A stretch of DNA of 6,677 bases, taken from Bacteroidetes bacterium SW_11_45_7 (lineage in GTDB: Bacteria > Bacteroidota > Bacteroidia > Chitinophagales > SW-11-45-7). This document shows positions 1-6,137 of this stretch, piece after piece. Both the position numbers and the translations under genes were made by a program. How positions within the stretch are numbered: the stretch's first letter is position 1; each line of letters starts with the position of its first letter. Where the stretch lies: the NCBI GenBank assembly GCA_003022985.1, contig PXTV01000122.1:1-6677 (forward strand). Reading direction: 5' to 3'. A model generated the notes under the pieces. The model was not told where the DNA came from. It saw nothing but the letters and a program-made list of their open reading frames with translations, and searched no databases.

Positions 1-857
1 GCTATGCAAGCGTAGAAGACCTTATTGCTGATGTAGATGCAGTGGATATTGTGACGCCAACACTTTCCCATTACGACATGGCTGTGTTAGCCCTGAAAAA
101 GGGGAAGCATTTATTTATTGAGAAACCGCTCACCCGCAATCTTGAAGAAGCGGAAGACCTTCTTCAGCTGACAGCCGAGGCAGGGGTCAAAGTCCAGGTG
201 GGCCATATTGAACGTTTCAATCCGGCATTATTGGCTGCGCAACAACATGAACTTAAGCCATTGTTCATCGAGGCCCATCGCCTTGCCACGTTTAATCCCC
301 GTGGTACAGATGTGGCGGTCATTTACGATTTGATGATCCATGACCTGGATATTGTTTTGAGTCTTGTTGCCTCACCTATCAAGCGGATCAGTGCCAGTGG
401 CGTGTCTGTGATCAGTGAAACACCTGATATAGCCAATGCACGTATCGAATTTCACAACGGCACGGTGGCAAATCTCACATCGAGCAGGATATCGCTCAAG
501 CAAATGCGGAAGATGCGAATGTTTCAGCAAAACGCTTACATATCGGTGGATTTTCTTGACAAAAAGACGGAGGTCTTTAACCTCTTGGACCAGCCGAGCC
601 AAGACAAGCCGGAACAGGAAATTGAACTTGAAACGGGAGATAATAAACCGAATAAGTACATCATTTTTGATCAACCTACCGTGGAAGAACACAATGCACT
701 CCAGAATGAACTTCGTGCATTTGCCAACAGCATTCTTAACAATACAGAACCGCCTGTAACTGTTGAGGATGGCTATTATGCGCTTGATATTGCCGATAGA
801 ATTACCTGGCATATTCAAAAAAATAACCTCGCTGAGGCAATAAATTCCGAATCCTGA
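1..857 (+). CDS. Gfo/Idh/MocA family oxidoreductase, 5'-truncated by window edge
   Basis: NAD(P)-dependent dehydrogenase of the Gfo/Idh/MocA family, probably cytoplasmic and acting on a nucleotide sugar. The frame is open from base 3 (first residues YASVEDLIADVDAVDIVTP), so the true start lies upstream. About 284 residues are visible and the dinucleotide-binding glycine motif of the Rossmann fold is missing. The family's EKP motif, with its catalytic/cofactor-contacting lysine, is at 120-128. A GHIERFNP block is at 201-224, and a DLMIHDLD block with the expected active-site-region histidine codon at 339-341. The last two blocks are typical of the branch that contains UDP-GlcNAc 3-dehydrogenase-like enzymes (WlbA/WbpB, GnnA). 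That family knowledge, together with the sugar transferase downstream, suggests a role in envelope glycan or lipid A sugar synthesis, but the exact substrate cannot be read from sequence. It ends at TGA 855-857, immediately before or slightly overlapping the next gene, suggesting one transcript. Confidence 0.92.
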   Translation, partial: YASVEDLIADVDAVDIVTPTLSHYDMAVLALKKGKHLFIEKPLTRNLEEAEDLLQLTAEAGVKVQVGHIERFNPALLAAQQHELKPLFIEAHRLATFNPRGTDVAVIYDLMIHDLDIVLSLVASPIKRISASGVSVISETPDIANARIEFHNGTVANLTSSRISLKQMRKMRMFQQNAYISVDFLDKKTEVFNLLDQPSQDKPEQEIELETGDNKPNKYIIFDQPTVEEHNALQNELRAFANSILNNTEPPVTVEDGYYALDIADRITWHIQKNNLAEAINSES

Positions 858-870
858 CATTATCCATACT

Positions 871-1653
871 TTGACCTCTTTCATAAAAATAGCAGGTGTG
901 ATAGGGTTCTTCATTATGATGACGGACTTAAATACAAACCCAAGTAAAGAAGGGGTAAGCACTCATGCCATTAAGGATGTTTGGGCTTATAACAAAGGAG
1001 AATATTTGGGGACTTACACATTACCGGCCACTATTCCTGTTTTAAAAGAAGGCAAAGAAAGCATTGAATTGATTGCCGGTATTGAAGTGAACGGAATTTC
1101 TACAACAAGAGCTCAGTATCCTTTTTTCCTGCAAGTACAGGAAAAGATTTCATTAACACCTAAGAAGTTCGATACGTTACGACCTACTTTTCAATATCAA
1201 CAAAGCACACAATTTCCGTTTATTGAAGATTTTGATGAGGGAAACGGATTTTTTAATCTAAACAGGGTTGAGTCAATGAATGATCCTGAAGTCAGATACG
1301 GTGAGGGTGCCGGCTACCTGCATATTCCTGCTTCTTCTGATACCACTTATTACTTTGAATCCAAAGACCCTTTTAATGTGCCGGCTGAGGGAGCACCTGT
1401 TTTTCTGGAGCTCGATTATAAATCCGATGTAGATATAACAGCCGGCCTGAGGCTTATAAGAGGAAATAAGAGTTCAGACCAATACAAACTTGGCTTACGC
1501 GACCAAGACAACTGGAATAAAATTTATATCAATTACACGCCTGAAATCACGAAAAGCAATGCGAATCAGGTTAAGATTTTATTTAAAGTAAGGATCAACC
1601 AGATCAATGAGGATGCAGAGGTTTACGTAGATAACGTCAAGTTGGTGAATTGA
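871..1653 (+). CDS. Uncharacterised, probably exported beta-rich protein
   Basis: I cannot assign a function. The frame is open from 844 and gives 260 residues from a TTG at 871; GTG 898 and ATG 916/919 are alternative starts. No clear ribosome-binding site decides between them. From TTG the protein starts with one lysine and a hydrophobic stretch (residues 4-17, FIKIAGVIGFF), which looks like a signal peptide or anchor; starting at ATG 916 would remove it. Residues 35-85 (DVWAYNKGEYLGTYTLPA... then IAGIEVNG) resemble a PEGA-like small beta-sandwich. Residues about 115-260 are beta-rich and end in VYVDNVKLV, as in jelly-roll, carbohydrate-binding-like domains. Proteins of this general appearance in Bacteroidota are usually lipoproteins, yet this one has no cysteine at all, so no lipobox is possible as read. 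It sits between a sugar dehydrogenase and a glycan-initiating transferase, so a surface-glycan-related role is a guess from position only. Confidence 0.78.
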   Translation: MTSFIKIAGVIGFFIMMTDLNTNPSKEGVSTHAIKDVWAYNKGEYLGTYTLPATIPVLKEGKESIELIAGIEVNGISTTRAQYPFFLQVQEKISLTPKKFDTLRPTFQYQQSTQFPFIEDFDEGNGFFNLNRVESMNDPEVRYGEGAGYLHIPASSDTTYYFESKDPFNVPAEGAPVFLELDYKSDVDITAGLRLIRGNKSSDQYKLGLRDQDNWNKIYINYTPEITKSNANQVKILFKVRINQINEDAEVYVDNVKLVN

Positions 1654-1748
1654 TCGTTGCATCCTTCATACAACCTTGCCTGAATGTTGGTGCATCATAG
1701 GGATGGATAGTATTACTAATGGTAAATTTTATTTCTAAATAGTTTCCC

Positions 1749-2252
1749 ATGCAGGTTCGGAAGAAGATTGGCATTATTGCGTACCTGCTCGTTGATTTTG
1801 TAGCAGCTTTTCTTGCCTGGACTGGGTTATTTCTTTTCCGCAAATCCTATATCCATGGATACTCCGTTAGTGAAAGCCTTACGCAGTATATCGATACGGC
1901 TTCCTTATACGGAGGTATTCTTGTTGCCGTTGGGTGGCTGCTTGTTTATGCAGTTACCGGGACATATACAGATATCTATCGAAAATCCCGGCTTTCCGAA
2001 CTCTACAAATCCCTTCTTACGACCTTTTTCGGGACATTAATTTTATTCTTTGCTGTCCTTATTGACGATTTTATCCAGAACGATTATTATAACTATTACC
2101 GTACTATCAGCGCTTTATTTCTGCTGCATTTCGGACTCACCTTTTTAGGTCGCATCACGATCCTGAATATTGCTAAAAGCCAACTACAAAGAGGAGTTGT
2201 TGGTTACGATACATTGATCATTGGTGGAAATAACCAAACACAATGTCGATGA
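1749..2252 (+). CDS. Polyprenyl glycosylphosphotransferase, N-terminal fragment (split gene)
   Basis: This is the membrane half of an exopolysaccharide polyprenyl-phosphate sugar-1-phosphate transferase (WbaP/PssY-like large form, normally about 460 residues). From ATG 1749 it reads 167 residues. Four hydrophobic segments are visible at roughly residues 8-30, 52-71, 88-107 and 117-137. They are followed by the start of the Rossmann-like (CoA_binding_3) domain, YDTLIIGGN at 153-161. Right after GGN the expected domain stops: only NQTQCR and a TGA (2250-2252) follow. The continuing family sequence reappears in the next forward frame from about 2233 onward. This fragment has no catalytic residues and could not act alone. 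It lies 95 bp after the preceding gene on the same strand, and I see no convincing promoter or terminator in that gap. It is either a true broken gene or a sequencing/assembly error. Confidence 0.85.
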   Translation: MQVRKKIGIIAYLLVDFVAAFLAWTGLFLFRKSYIHGYSVSESLTQYIDTASLYGGILVAVGWLLVYAVTGTYTDIYRKSRLSELYKSLLTTFFGTLILFFAVLIDDFIQNDYYNYYRTISALFLLHFGLTFLGRITILNIAKSQLQRGVVGYDTLIIGGNNQTQCR

Positions 2253-3018
2253 GGTGATCATTGCCATTGAAACCTCTGAACATCATCAATTGCAGGATAT
2301 TATCAACCGCTTAGTAGATCAGAATGTTGTTTTGAAGATTATTCCGGACATGTATGATATCTTATCCGGTTCCGTGAAGATGAATCATGTACTCGATGCG
2401 GCTCTCATCGAACTTTACCCTGATCTGATGCCCGTATGGCAACGCGTAATAAAACGTGGCATCGATGTTGGCGCATCTGCTGTCGCTCTTATCCTCTTGT
2501 CCCCTTTGTTCCTGTATATCGCCCTACGGGTTAAAATGTCCTCCTCCGGGCCTGTTTTCTTCTCCCAAAAACGAATAGGCAGAGGGGGCATTCCGTTTTA
2601 CATGTATAAATTCCGGTCAATGTATACCGATGCGGAGGAAAACGGGCCGCAACTGTCATCGGAAACAGATCAGCGCATTACAAAATGGGGACGGGTTATG
2701 CGCAAGTGGCGGCTTGATGAATTGCCCCAGTTTTACAATGTATTAAAAGGGGAGATGTCGCTTGTGGGGCCACGTCCGGAAAGGAATTACTACATTGAGC
2801 AGATTGTGGAGGAGAATCCAGCGTACAAGCATTTGCACAAAGTTAAGCCCGGCATCACATCCTGGGGCATGGTGAAGTTTGGCTATGCCGAAAATGTTAG
2901 GGAAATGATCAAACGGATGAAGTACGATCTGCTCTATATTGAGAATATGTCACTCGCTATCGACTTCAAGATCATGATCTATACCATCCTGATCATTCTT
3001 CAGGGTAAGGGAAAATAA
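2221..3018 (+). CDS. Polyprenyl glycosylphosphotransferase, C-terminal catalytic fragment (split gene)
   Basis: This half carries the catalytic bacterial sugar transferase domain, which moves a sugar-1-phosphate from a nucleotide sugar to undecaprenyl phosphate at the inner membrane, the first step of surface polysaccharide assembly. The 265-residue frame could start at TTG 2221; GTG 2224 and GTG 2254 are also in frame, and GTG 2254 sits just after the upstream stop, allowing reinitiation. Residues 8-78 are the end of the Rossmann-like domain (HNVDEVIIAIE, then IPDMYDILSG). A hydrophobic helix lies at 82-103. Diagnostic blocks follow: KFRSM 130-134, RKWRLDELPQ 161-170 with the family's Asp-Glu catalytic pair D166-E167, GPRPE 183-187, GITSW 211-215, and YIENMSLAIDFKI near the end. 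The catalytic domain is complete and this part is well conserved, so it may remain active even though the gene is split; in this family the N-terminal domains are not part of the catalytic core. The sugar specificity cannot be told. Confidence 0.92.
   Translation: MVEITKHNVDEVIIAIETSEHHQLQDIINRLVDQNVVLKIIPDMYDILSGSVKMNHVLDAALIELYPDLMPVWQRVIKRGIDVGASAVALILLSPLFLYIALRVKMSSSGPVFFSQKRIGRGGIPFYMYKFRSMYTDAEENGPQLSSETDQRITKWGRVMRKWRLDELPQFYNVLKGEMSLVGPRPERNYYIEQIVEENPAYKHLHKVKPGITSWGMVKFGYAENVREMIKRMKYDLLYIENMSLAIDFKIMIYTILIILQGKGK
2229..2252 (+). other. Deletion/frameshift junction inside the sugar transferase gene
   Basis: Upstream frame: codons GGT GGA AAT (ending 2231) finish the IIGGN motif, then read into TGA at 2250-2252. 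Downstream frame (+1): TKHNVDEVIIAIE begins at about 2233. In full-length members of this family I would expect roughly 40-60 residues between these two motifs, so a stretch of about that many codons seems missing. Its length must be 2 modulo 3 to explain the frame change. The missing length is an estimate from memory of the family, not an alignment. Confidence 0.75.
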
Positions 3019-3054
3019 TCTCATCAATTGTTGAAGCTGTTAATTTCCGGTTTT

Positions 3055-3085
3055 GGTCTTACTCCGGAAGAAGACCGTATTTTTG
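3055..3085 (+). terminator. Candidate intrinsic terminator after the transferase gene
   Basis: GGTCTT (3055-3060) pairs perfectly with AAGACC (3071-3076) across a 10-base loop and is followed by GTATTTTTG. It lies 36 bp after the transferase stop in the convergent gap. The T-run is on the plus-strand side only, so it suits the plus-strand genes rather than the phosphoribosyltransferase gene converging from the right. The stem is only 6 bp, so strength is uncertain. TTCCGG (3045-3050) can alternatively pair with CCGGAA (3064-3069). Confidence 0.5.
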
Positions 3086-3125
3086 AATAGGTCCGTTTAT
3101 GGTATGGATCATCCGGTAGCATATC

Positions 3126-3641
3126 CTATTCCTCCAAATAAACAGCTTCTTCATGCTCCATTTTGACCACCACGTGCTCTTTCAAGGTTGTTGAAAGCGG
3201 AAGGCCGACATAATCCGATCTAATCGGGAAGCGTTTGTGACTTCGGTCCACTAATACGGCAACACGCATTTTTCGCGGAGCAGCCTTCATAAACGGCCGG
3301 GAGGCATAGAAAAGTGTGCGGCCTGTGTTGCCCACATCATCTACCAAAATGCAAACCTGATCATTTAACTGCTCTGGTTCAAAATTGTAGGTGAGTGGTT
3401 TATTAACGGGTTCTGCTTTGTCAAGTGACAAGGAGTAAAGGTCAATATGGATATCGCTGATATTTTTGATAGCGTTCATCAACTTATCTGCCACCTTATA
3501 ACCATTCGGCTCAATCCCTATCAAAGTAAGTTTGCTTTCATCGTGGTTTTCTTCAATGACCTCATAAGCCATTCGTACGATCTTTTGGTCGATATTGGCT
3601 TGTTCGAGAATGAGCGTTTCTTGTGAATTCAAGATTGGCAT
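3126..3641 (-). CDS. PyrR-like phosphoribosyltransferase
   Basis: Cytoplasmic type I phosphoribosyltransferase of 171 residues, close to the usual PyrR length of about 180. PyrR proteins convert uracil and PRPP to UMP, and in Firmicutes also bind pyr mRNA. The PRPP-binding loop is at residues 97-110 (CILVDDVGNTGRTL; the two acidic residues are D101-D102). A second PyrR-like block is at 127-146 (VAVLVDRSHKRFPIRSDYVG), followed by a lysine-containing C-terminal stretch similar to PyrR. The loop reads VGNTGRT where PyrR usually has VLYTGRT, and the segment before it (DLYSLSLDKAEP) differs from PyrR's TLYRDDL, so base specificity and RNA binding are uncertain. The start is ATG at 3639-3641 with no strong ribosome-binding site. 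It begins 50 bp downstream of the protease gene on the same strand, with no obvious terminator between, so it may be co-transcribed. I see no pyr-type attenuator. Confidence 0.92.
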   Translation of the reverse strand: MPILNSQETLILEQANIDQKIVRMAYEVIEENHDESKLTLIGIEPNGYKVADKLMNAIKNISDIHIDLYSLSLDKAEPVNKPLTYNFEPEQLNDQVCILVDDVGNTGRTLFYASRPFMKAAPRKMRVAVLVDRSHKRFPIRSDYVGLPLSTTLKEHVVVKMEHEEAVYLEE

Positions 3642-3691
3642 TTTAGCGTAAAGCGAATCAATTATCGGGCATCAACAGTTATAACAGAAAT

Positions 3692-6019
3692 CTAATGAAT
3701 CATTAACTTCCCTGTATTGATAACCTGTTGATTCCACTCGACACGGTAGAAATAAATTCCCCGGGATAAATCCTCCGCATTGAACTCTTTACTACCACTC
3801 GATTGTCCGATTGTCATTTGCTCAATTTGCTCGCCCATAAGATTTGTAATGAGTATCGATCCTTCTCCATTGGGTTGTCCGTTTAGCTTGTAAGTGAACT
3901 TTGTGTATTCGTGAAATGGATTGGGTGCAACACTTAGCTCATTTTTCTTGTTAAATTGGGCAATGCTTGTAGTGTCATAAACACAGCTATCATTGCTGAC
4001 ATTGGCTTCCGGGTTATAATTGATAGCCGTTGAATCCATGCATCCTTCAACAACAGGTTCACAGCTTCCGTCATCAACAGTGGCATTTGGATTGTAATTG
4101 AAAGCTGTGGAGTCCGTGCAACCATAGATAATGGTTTCATTCATAGCTGCCAGGGCATCGATTTTGCCATAACCCCAGGTGTTATTTGGCAGTTGTTTTG
4201 TTATAAAACTGTCCGATGTAGCACTTAGTCTGATTGCATCCATAACTTGTTGGTAGCTTGCATTGGGATGTTTCTGGAAGTAGAGGGCCACAAACCCGCT
4301 AACAATGGGAGAGGCAAGCGATGTGCCACCGTTTCTGCTATGCATTCCCCCCGGAGCAACTTTAAAGGCTTGCCCGTTATTCAATAGCAGATTGATATTG
4401 TTCAGGTTTCCTGTGGTGATGGAAGTTGAGCCAGTAGCAGATATATCTGGCTTGATGCGGTTATCACGGGTTGGGCCGCGGCTGGATTTTTTCGAAATCT
4501 GCCCTTTCGTCTGGTTATTGAGAAATACAGTATCGTTATTATAATCGATATAGTGATTCCTGTTGTAGTAGTTGCCAACTGTTATGACTTTTTCTGAGCA
4601 CGTAAAGCTGCTTACCGTTGTTTTTCTGTTATCAGGGAATTTGTAACGATTCACAGCAGGTAATATTGACGGAGGAGGGACTTCTTCAACGATTTTGGCC
4701 GAGCCCGCTATTAGAGAGGGATGGCTCCAGATATCAAAAGTGCCTTCGCCCCTGGTTTGGAAGCGCCAAAGATGATTGGCATTTGATGGTGAAATGGAAG
4801 CTTCCCAAAAGTAAACGCCATCATTCAGCTCAGCAAATGTCTGGACTTCACCCACAAAACTGCCCTGGTGATAAATATTGAACGTTTTAAAAGTGCCATC
4901 TCCATCATTTTGTAGGGTGTAGGCATCCCGGATGGAAAGATAATCCGTACGGCCCAGGTATTCGTGACCGTTAGAGGTGTCGTCAGCTCCAATAGCGAAC
5001 TCCACATCGTTGAAATCAGCAGTATCGGCCCATAATTGAAAAGCGATCTTATTATTGTTGTTGGCACTGAACCAGGTAAACGAAGAGTCCGTTGTCACAT
5101 CGTACCCCAAGTGATAGTTGATGTTGCCTGCGTTACCGGCAGCAGCCGTAAGAGCACGACCGTTTCGTTCTTCGAGCATTTTGTTGATCATGCGGGAGCC
5201 AAGATCTTTGCCATCACGCGAACCGTAATATGTACCCAGCGAGGCGTTCACAACACATGGCTTACCCATAGCATCTGCCTTATTAAAGATATAATCAGCT
5301 GCATCGATAAAGGATGAGATAAACGGACGGCTAAAATCGAATGCAACAACAATCAGTGTTGCCTTGGGCGCCATACCTTGATATTTTCCCACCGCGGAGC
5401 CATCCCCGGCTGCCAAACCTGCCACATTTGTTCCGTGCCCAAATTGATTCGAGGGTTCGGTATGAGTGCATTGGCCATTATCTATCCCGTACGTATCAGG
5501 CGATTTTGAGCTCGATTGGCTTTGATCCCATAAATATTGAATGCGGGTATCACCATTGGCATCGGTAAAGTCAGGATGGGAAAAGTCGATTCCAGCATCG
5601 ATAATACCTATGACAACATCTTCGCCCTTGTATTGTCGTTGTAGAGGTGAGGCACCTTGATGAATGGGCAATATGTTGTTGTTTCTAATGGCTTTGTTAG
5701 CAAGCGGATGCATTTCTCTTTCGCCATTCTCAATATTTTGGATTCCCGGATGGCGTGAAAAGCTTGTCAGGTTAGAGGCCGGCACTTCCACAGATGAGAT
5801 ATTACCGTGACTATACTTCAGTTTCCCTTTGGCATTTGCAACAGCTTTGCGGACAGCCGTTGTATCACCTTCAACAAAAAGCGATACCATCCGTTGATCT
5901 TTATAGTTTCTGTTGGCTATTTGCCGCAGATCCAAGCCCAGTTTGGAAGGGGTCTGAGAGTGCCCCGCTAAAGACCAGCAGATAGCAGTAAGCCCGATAA
6001 AGAGGATGAAACGTGTCAT
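3692..6019 (-). CDS. Secreted S8 (subtilisin-like) serine protease with T9SS sorting domain
   Basis: Extracellular subtilase of 775 residues. A signal peptide covers residues 1-21 (basic start, hydrophobic 4-18, likely cut after AGHS). Residues about 40-100 resemble an I9-like propeptide. The catalytic triad is complete: D141 in IGIIDAGIDFSHPDF, H195 in FGHGTNVAG, S567 in GGTSLASP, with oxyanion-hole N296 in AAAGNAGN. About 270 residues separate N296 and S567, much more than in plain subtilisin. Residues about 305-465 form an extra beta-rich insert like that in CspA-like S8 proteases, and the core resumes at TCSEKVITVGNY and SSRGPT. After the protease come two cysteine-bounded repeats (633-653 and 659-679). 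The T9SS C-terminal sorting domain is at about 690-775 (APNPF, NLMGE, GIYFYRV, GKLMI), implying export by the type IX system and probably surface attachment or release. The start is ATG at 6017-6019. Substrates are unknown; a nutritional or surface-processing role is likely. Confidence 0.96.
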   Translation of the reverse strand: MTRFILFIGLTAICWSLAGHSQTPSKLGLDLRQIANRNYKDQRMVSLFVEGDTTAVRKAVANAKGKLKYSHGNISSVEVPASNLTSFSRHPGIQNIENGEREMHPLANKAIRNNNILPIHQGASPLQRQYKGEDVVIGIIDAGIDFSHPDFTDANGDTRIQYLWDQSQSSSKSPDTYGIDNGQCTHTEPSNQFGHGTNVAGLAAGDGSAVGKYQGMAPKATLIVVAFDFSRPFISSFIDAADYIFNKADAMGKPCVVNASLGTYYGSRDGKDLGSRMINKMLEERNGRALTAAAGNAGNINYHLGYDVTTDSSFTWFSANNNNKIAFQLWADTADFNDVEFAIGADDTSNGHEYLGRTDYLSIRDAYTLQNDGDGTFKTFNIYHQGSFVGEVQTFAELNDGVYFWEASISPSNANHLWRFQTRGEGTFDIWSHPSLIAGSAKIVEEVPPPSILPAVNRYKFPDNRKTTVSSFTCSEKVITVGNYYNRNHYIDYNNDTVFLNNQTKGQISKKSSRGPTRDNRIKPDISATGSTSITTGNLNNINLLLNNGQAFKVAPGGMHSRNGGTSLASPIVSGFVALYFQKHPNASYQQVMDAIRLSATSDSFITKQLPNNTWGYGKIDALAAMNETIIYGCTDSTAFNYNPNATVDDGSCEPVVEGCMDSTAINYNPEANVSNDSCVYDTTSIAQFNKKNELSVAPNPFHEYTKFTYKLNGQPNGEGSILITNLMGEQIEQMTIGQSSGSKEFNAEDLSRGIYFYRVEWNQQVINTGKLMIH
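3983..4045 (-). repeat. Protein repeat unit 2 (GC-M-D...NDSC) in the protease
   Basis: Residues 659-679 repeat unit 1 at the same 21-residue length (starts GCMDSTAINYNPEAN, ends NDSC), offset by 26 residues. The amino-acid pattern, both cysteines and the NYNP core are kept, while DGSC has become DSC preceded by N. It lies directly before the T9SS sorting domain. Confidence 0.85.
4061..4123 (-). repeat. Protein repeat unit 1 (GC-T-D...DGSC) in the protease
   Basis: Residues 633-653 of the protease form a 21-residue unit starting GCTDSTAFNYNPNAT and ending DDGSC. The two cysteines probably form a disulfide. Short units of this kind are common in secreted Bacteroidota proteins, usually between the enzymatic part and the sorting domain. 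Confidence 0.85.
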
Positions 6020-6071
6020 TTTTATATACCTTTATAAGATTTCTAAATTAGCTGTTTTCCGGCAATTCCGA

Positions 6072-6100
6072 TAAATTTAAGAATGAAACTTGTAAAACAA
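6072..6100 (-). promoter_or_regulatory. Candidate Bacteroidota-type promoter for the protease gene
   Basis: On the minus strand a TTG (6098-6100) is followed after 18 bases by TAAATTTA (6072-6079), which matches the Bacteroidota -7 consensus TAnnTTTG at all but the last defined position, with the -33 TTG at nearly the usual distance. Transcription would begin near 6065, leaving a leader of about 45 nt before the ATG at 6019. The region is AT-rich, so a chance match is possible. Confidence 0.4.
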
Positions 6101-6101
6101 T

Positions 6102-6109
6102 TACCTTCG
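6102..6109 (+). promoter_or_regulatory. Candidate -7 element for the Fe-S protein gene
   Basis: TACCTTCG fits TAnnTTTG with one mismatch and lies 28 bp before the ATG at 6138. I see no TTG at the right distance for a -33 element, so this is weaker than the minus-strand candidate. An AAAGGA at 6124-6129, 8 bases before the ATG, is a plausible ribosome-binding site that supports the 6138 start. Confidence 0.3.
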
Positions 6110-6137
6110 TAAAGGAAATGAGTAAAGGATTCAATCT

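Noticed and set aside
372..962. A 196-codon open frame on the minus strand
   Set aside because: It lies opposite the well-supported dehydrogenase gene and the start of the next gene. Its translation resembles no family I know, and it would require long antisense overlap.
1654..1748. Promoter or terminator in the 95 bp before the transferase gene
   Set aside because: A TTG at 1686-1688 has no good TAnnTTTG partner at the right distance, and no stable hairpin followed by a T-run is visible.
1637..1843. Minus-strand 68-codon frame across the gap before the transferase gene
   Set aside because: Most of it overlaps the coding ends of both neighbours on the other strand, and it shows no domain or start signal.
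3642..3691. Possible PyrR-responsive attenuator before the phosphoribosyltransferase gene
   Set aside because: The 50-base gap has no convincing stem-loop plus T-run and no pyrimidine-synthesis gene follows.
4305..5985. Several plus-strand open frames of 63-93 codons opposite the protease
   Set aside because: They are antisense to a gene with a full catalytic triad and sorting domain, and none shows recognisable motifs.
3126..6019. Protease plus phosphoribosyltransferase as a novel two-gene defence or toxin system
   Set aside because: The protease has a signal peptide and T9SS domain, so it acts outside the cell, while the other enzyme is a cytoplasmic nucleotide-salvage type. Adjacency alone does not support a joint system.
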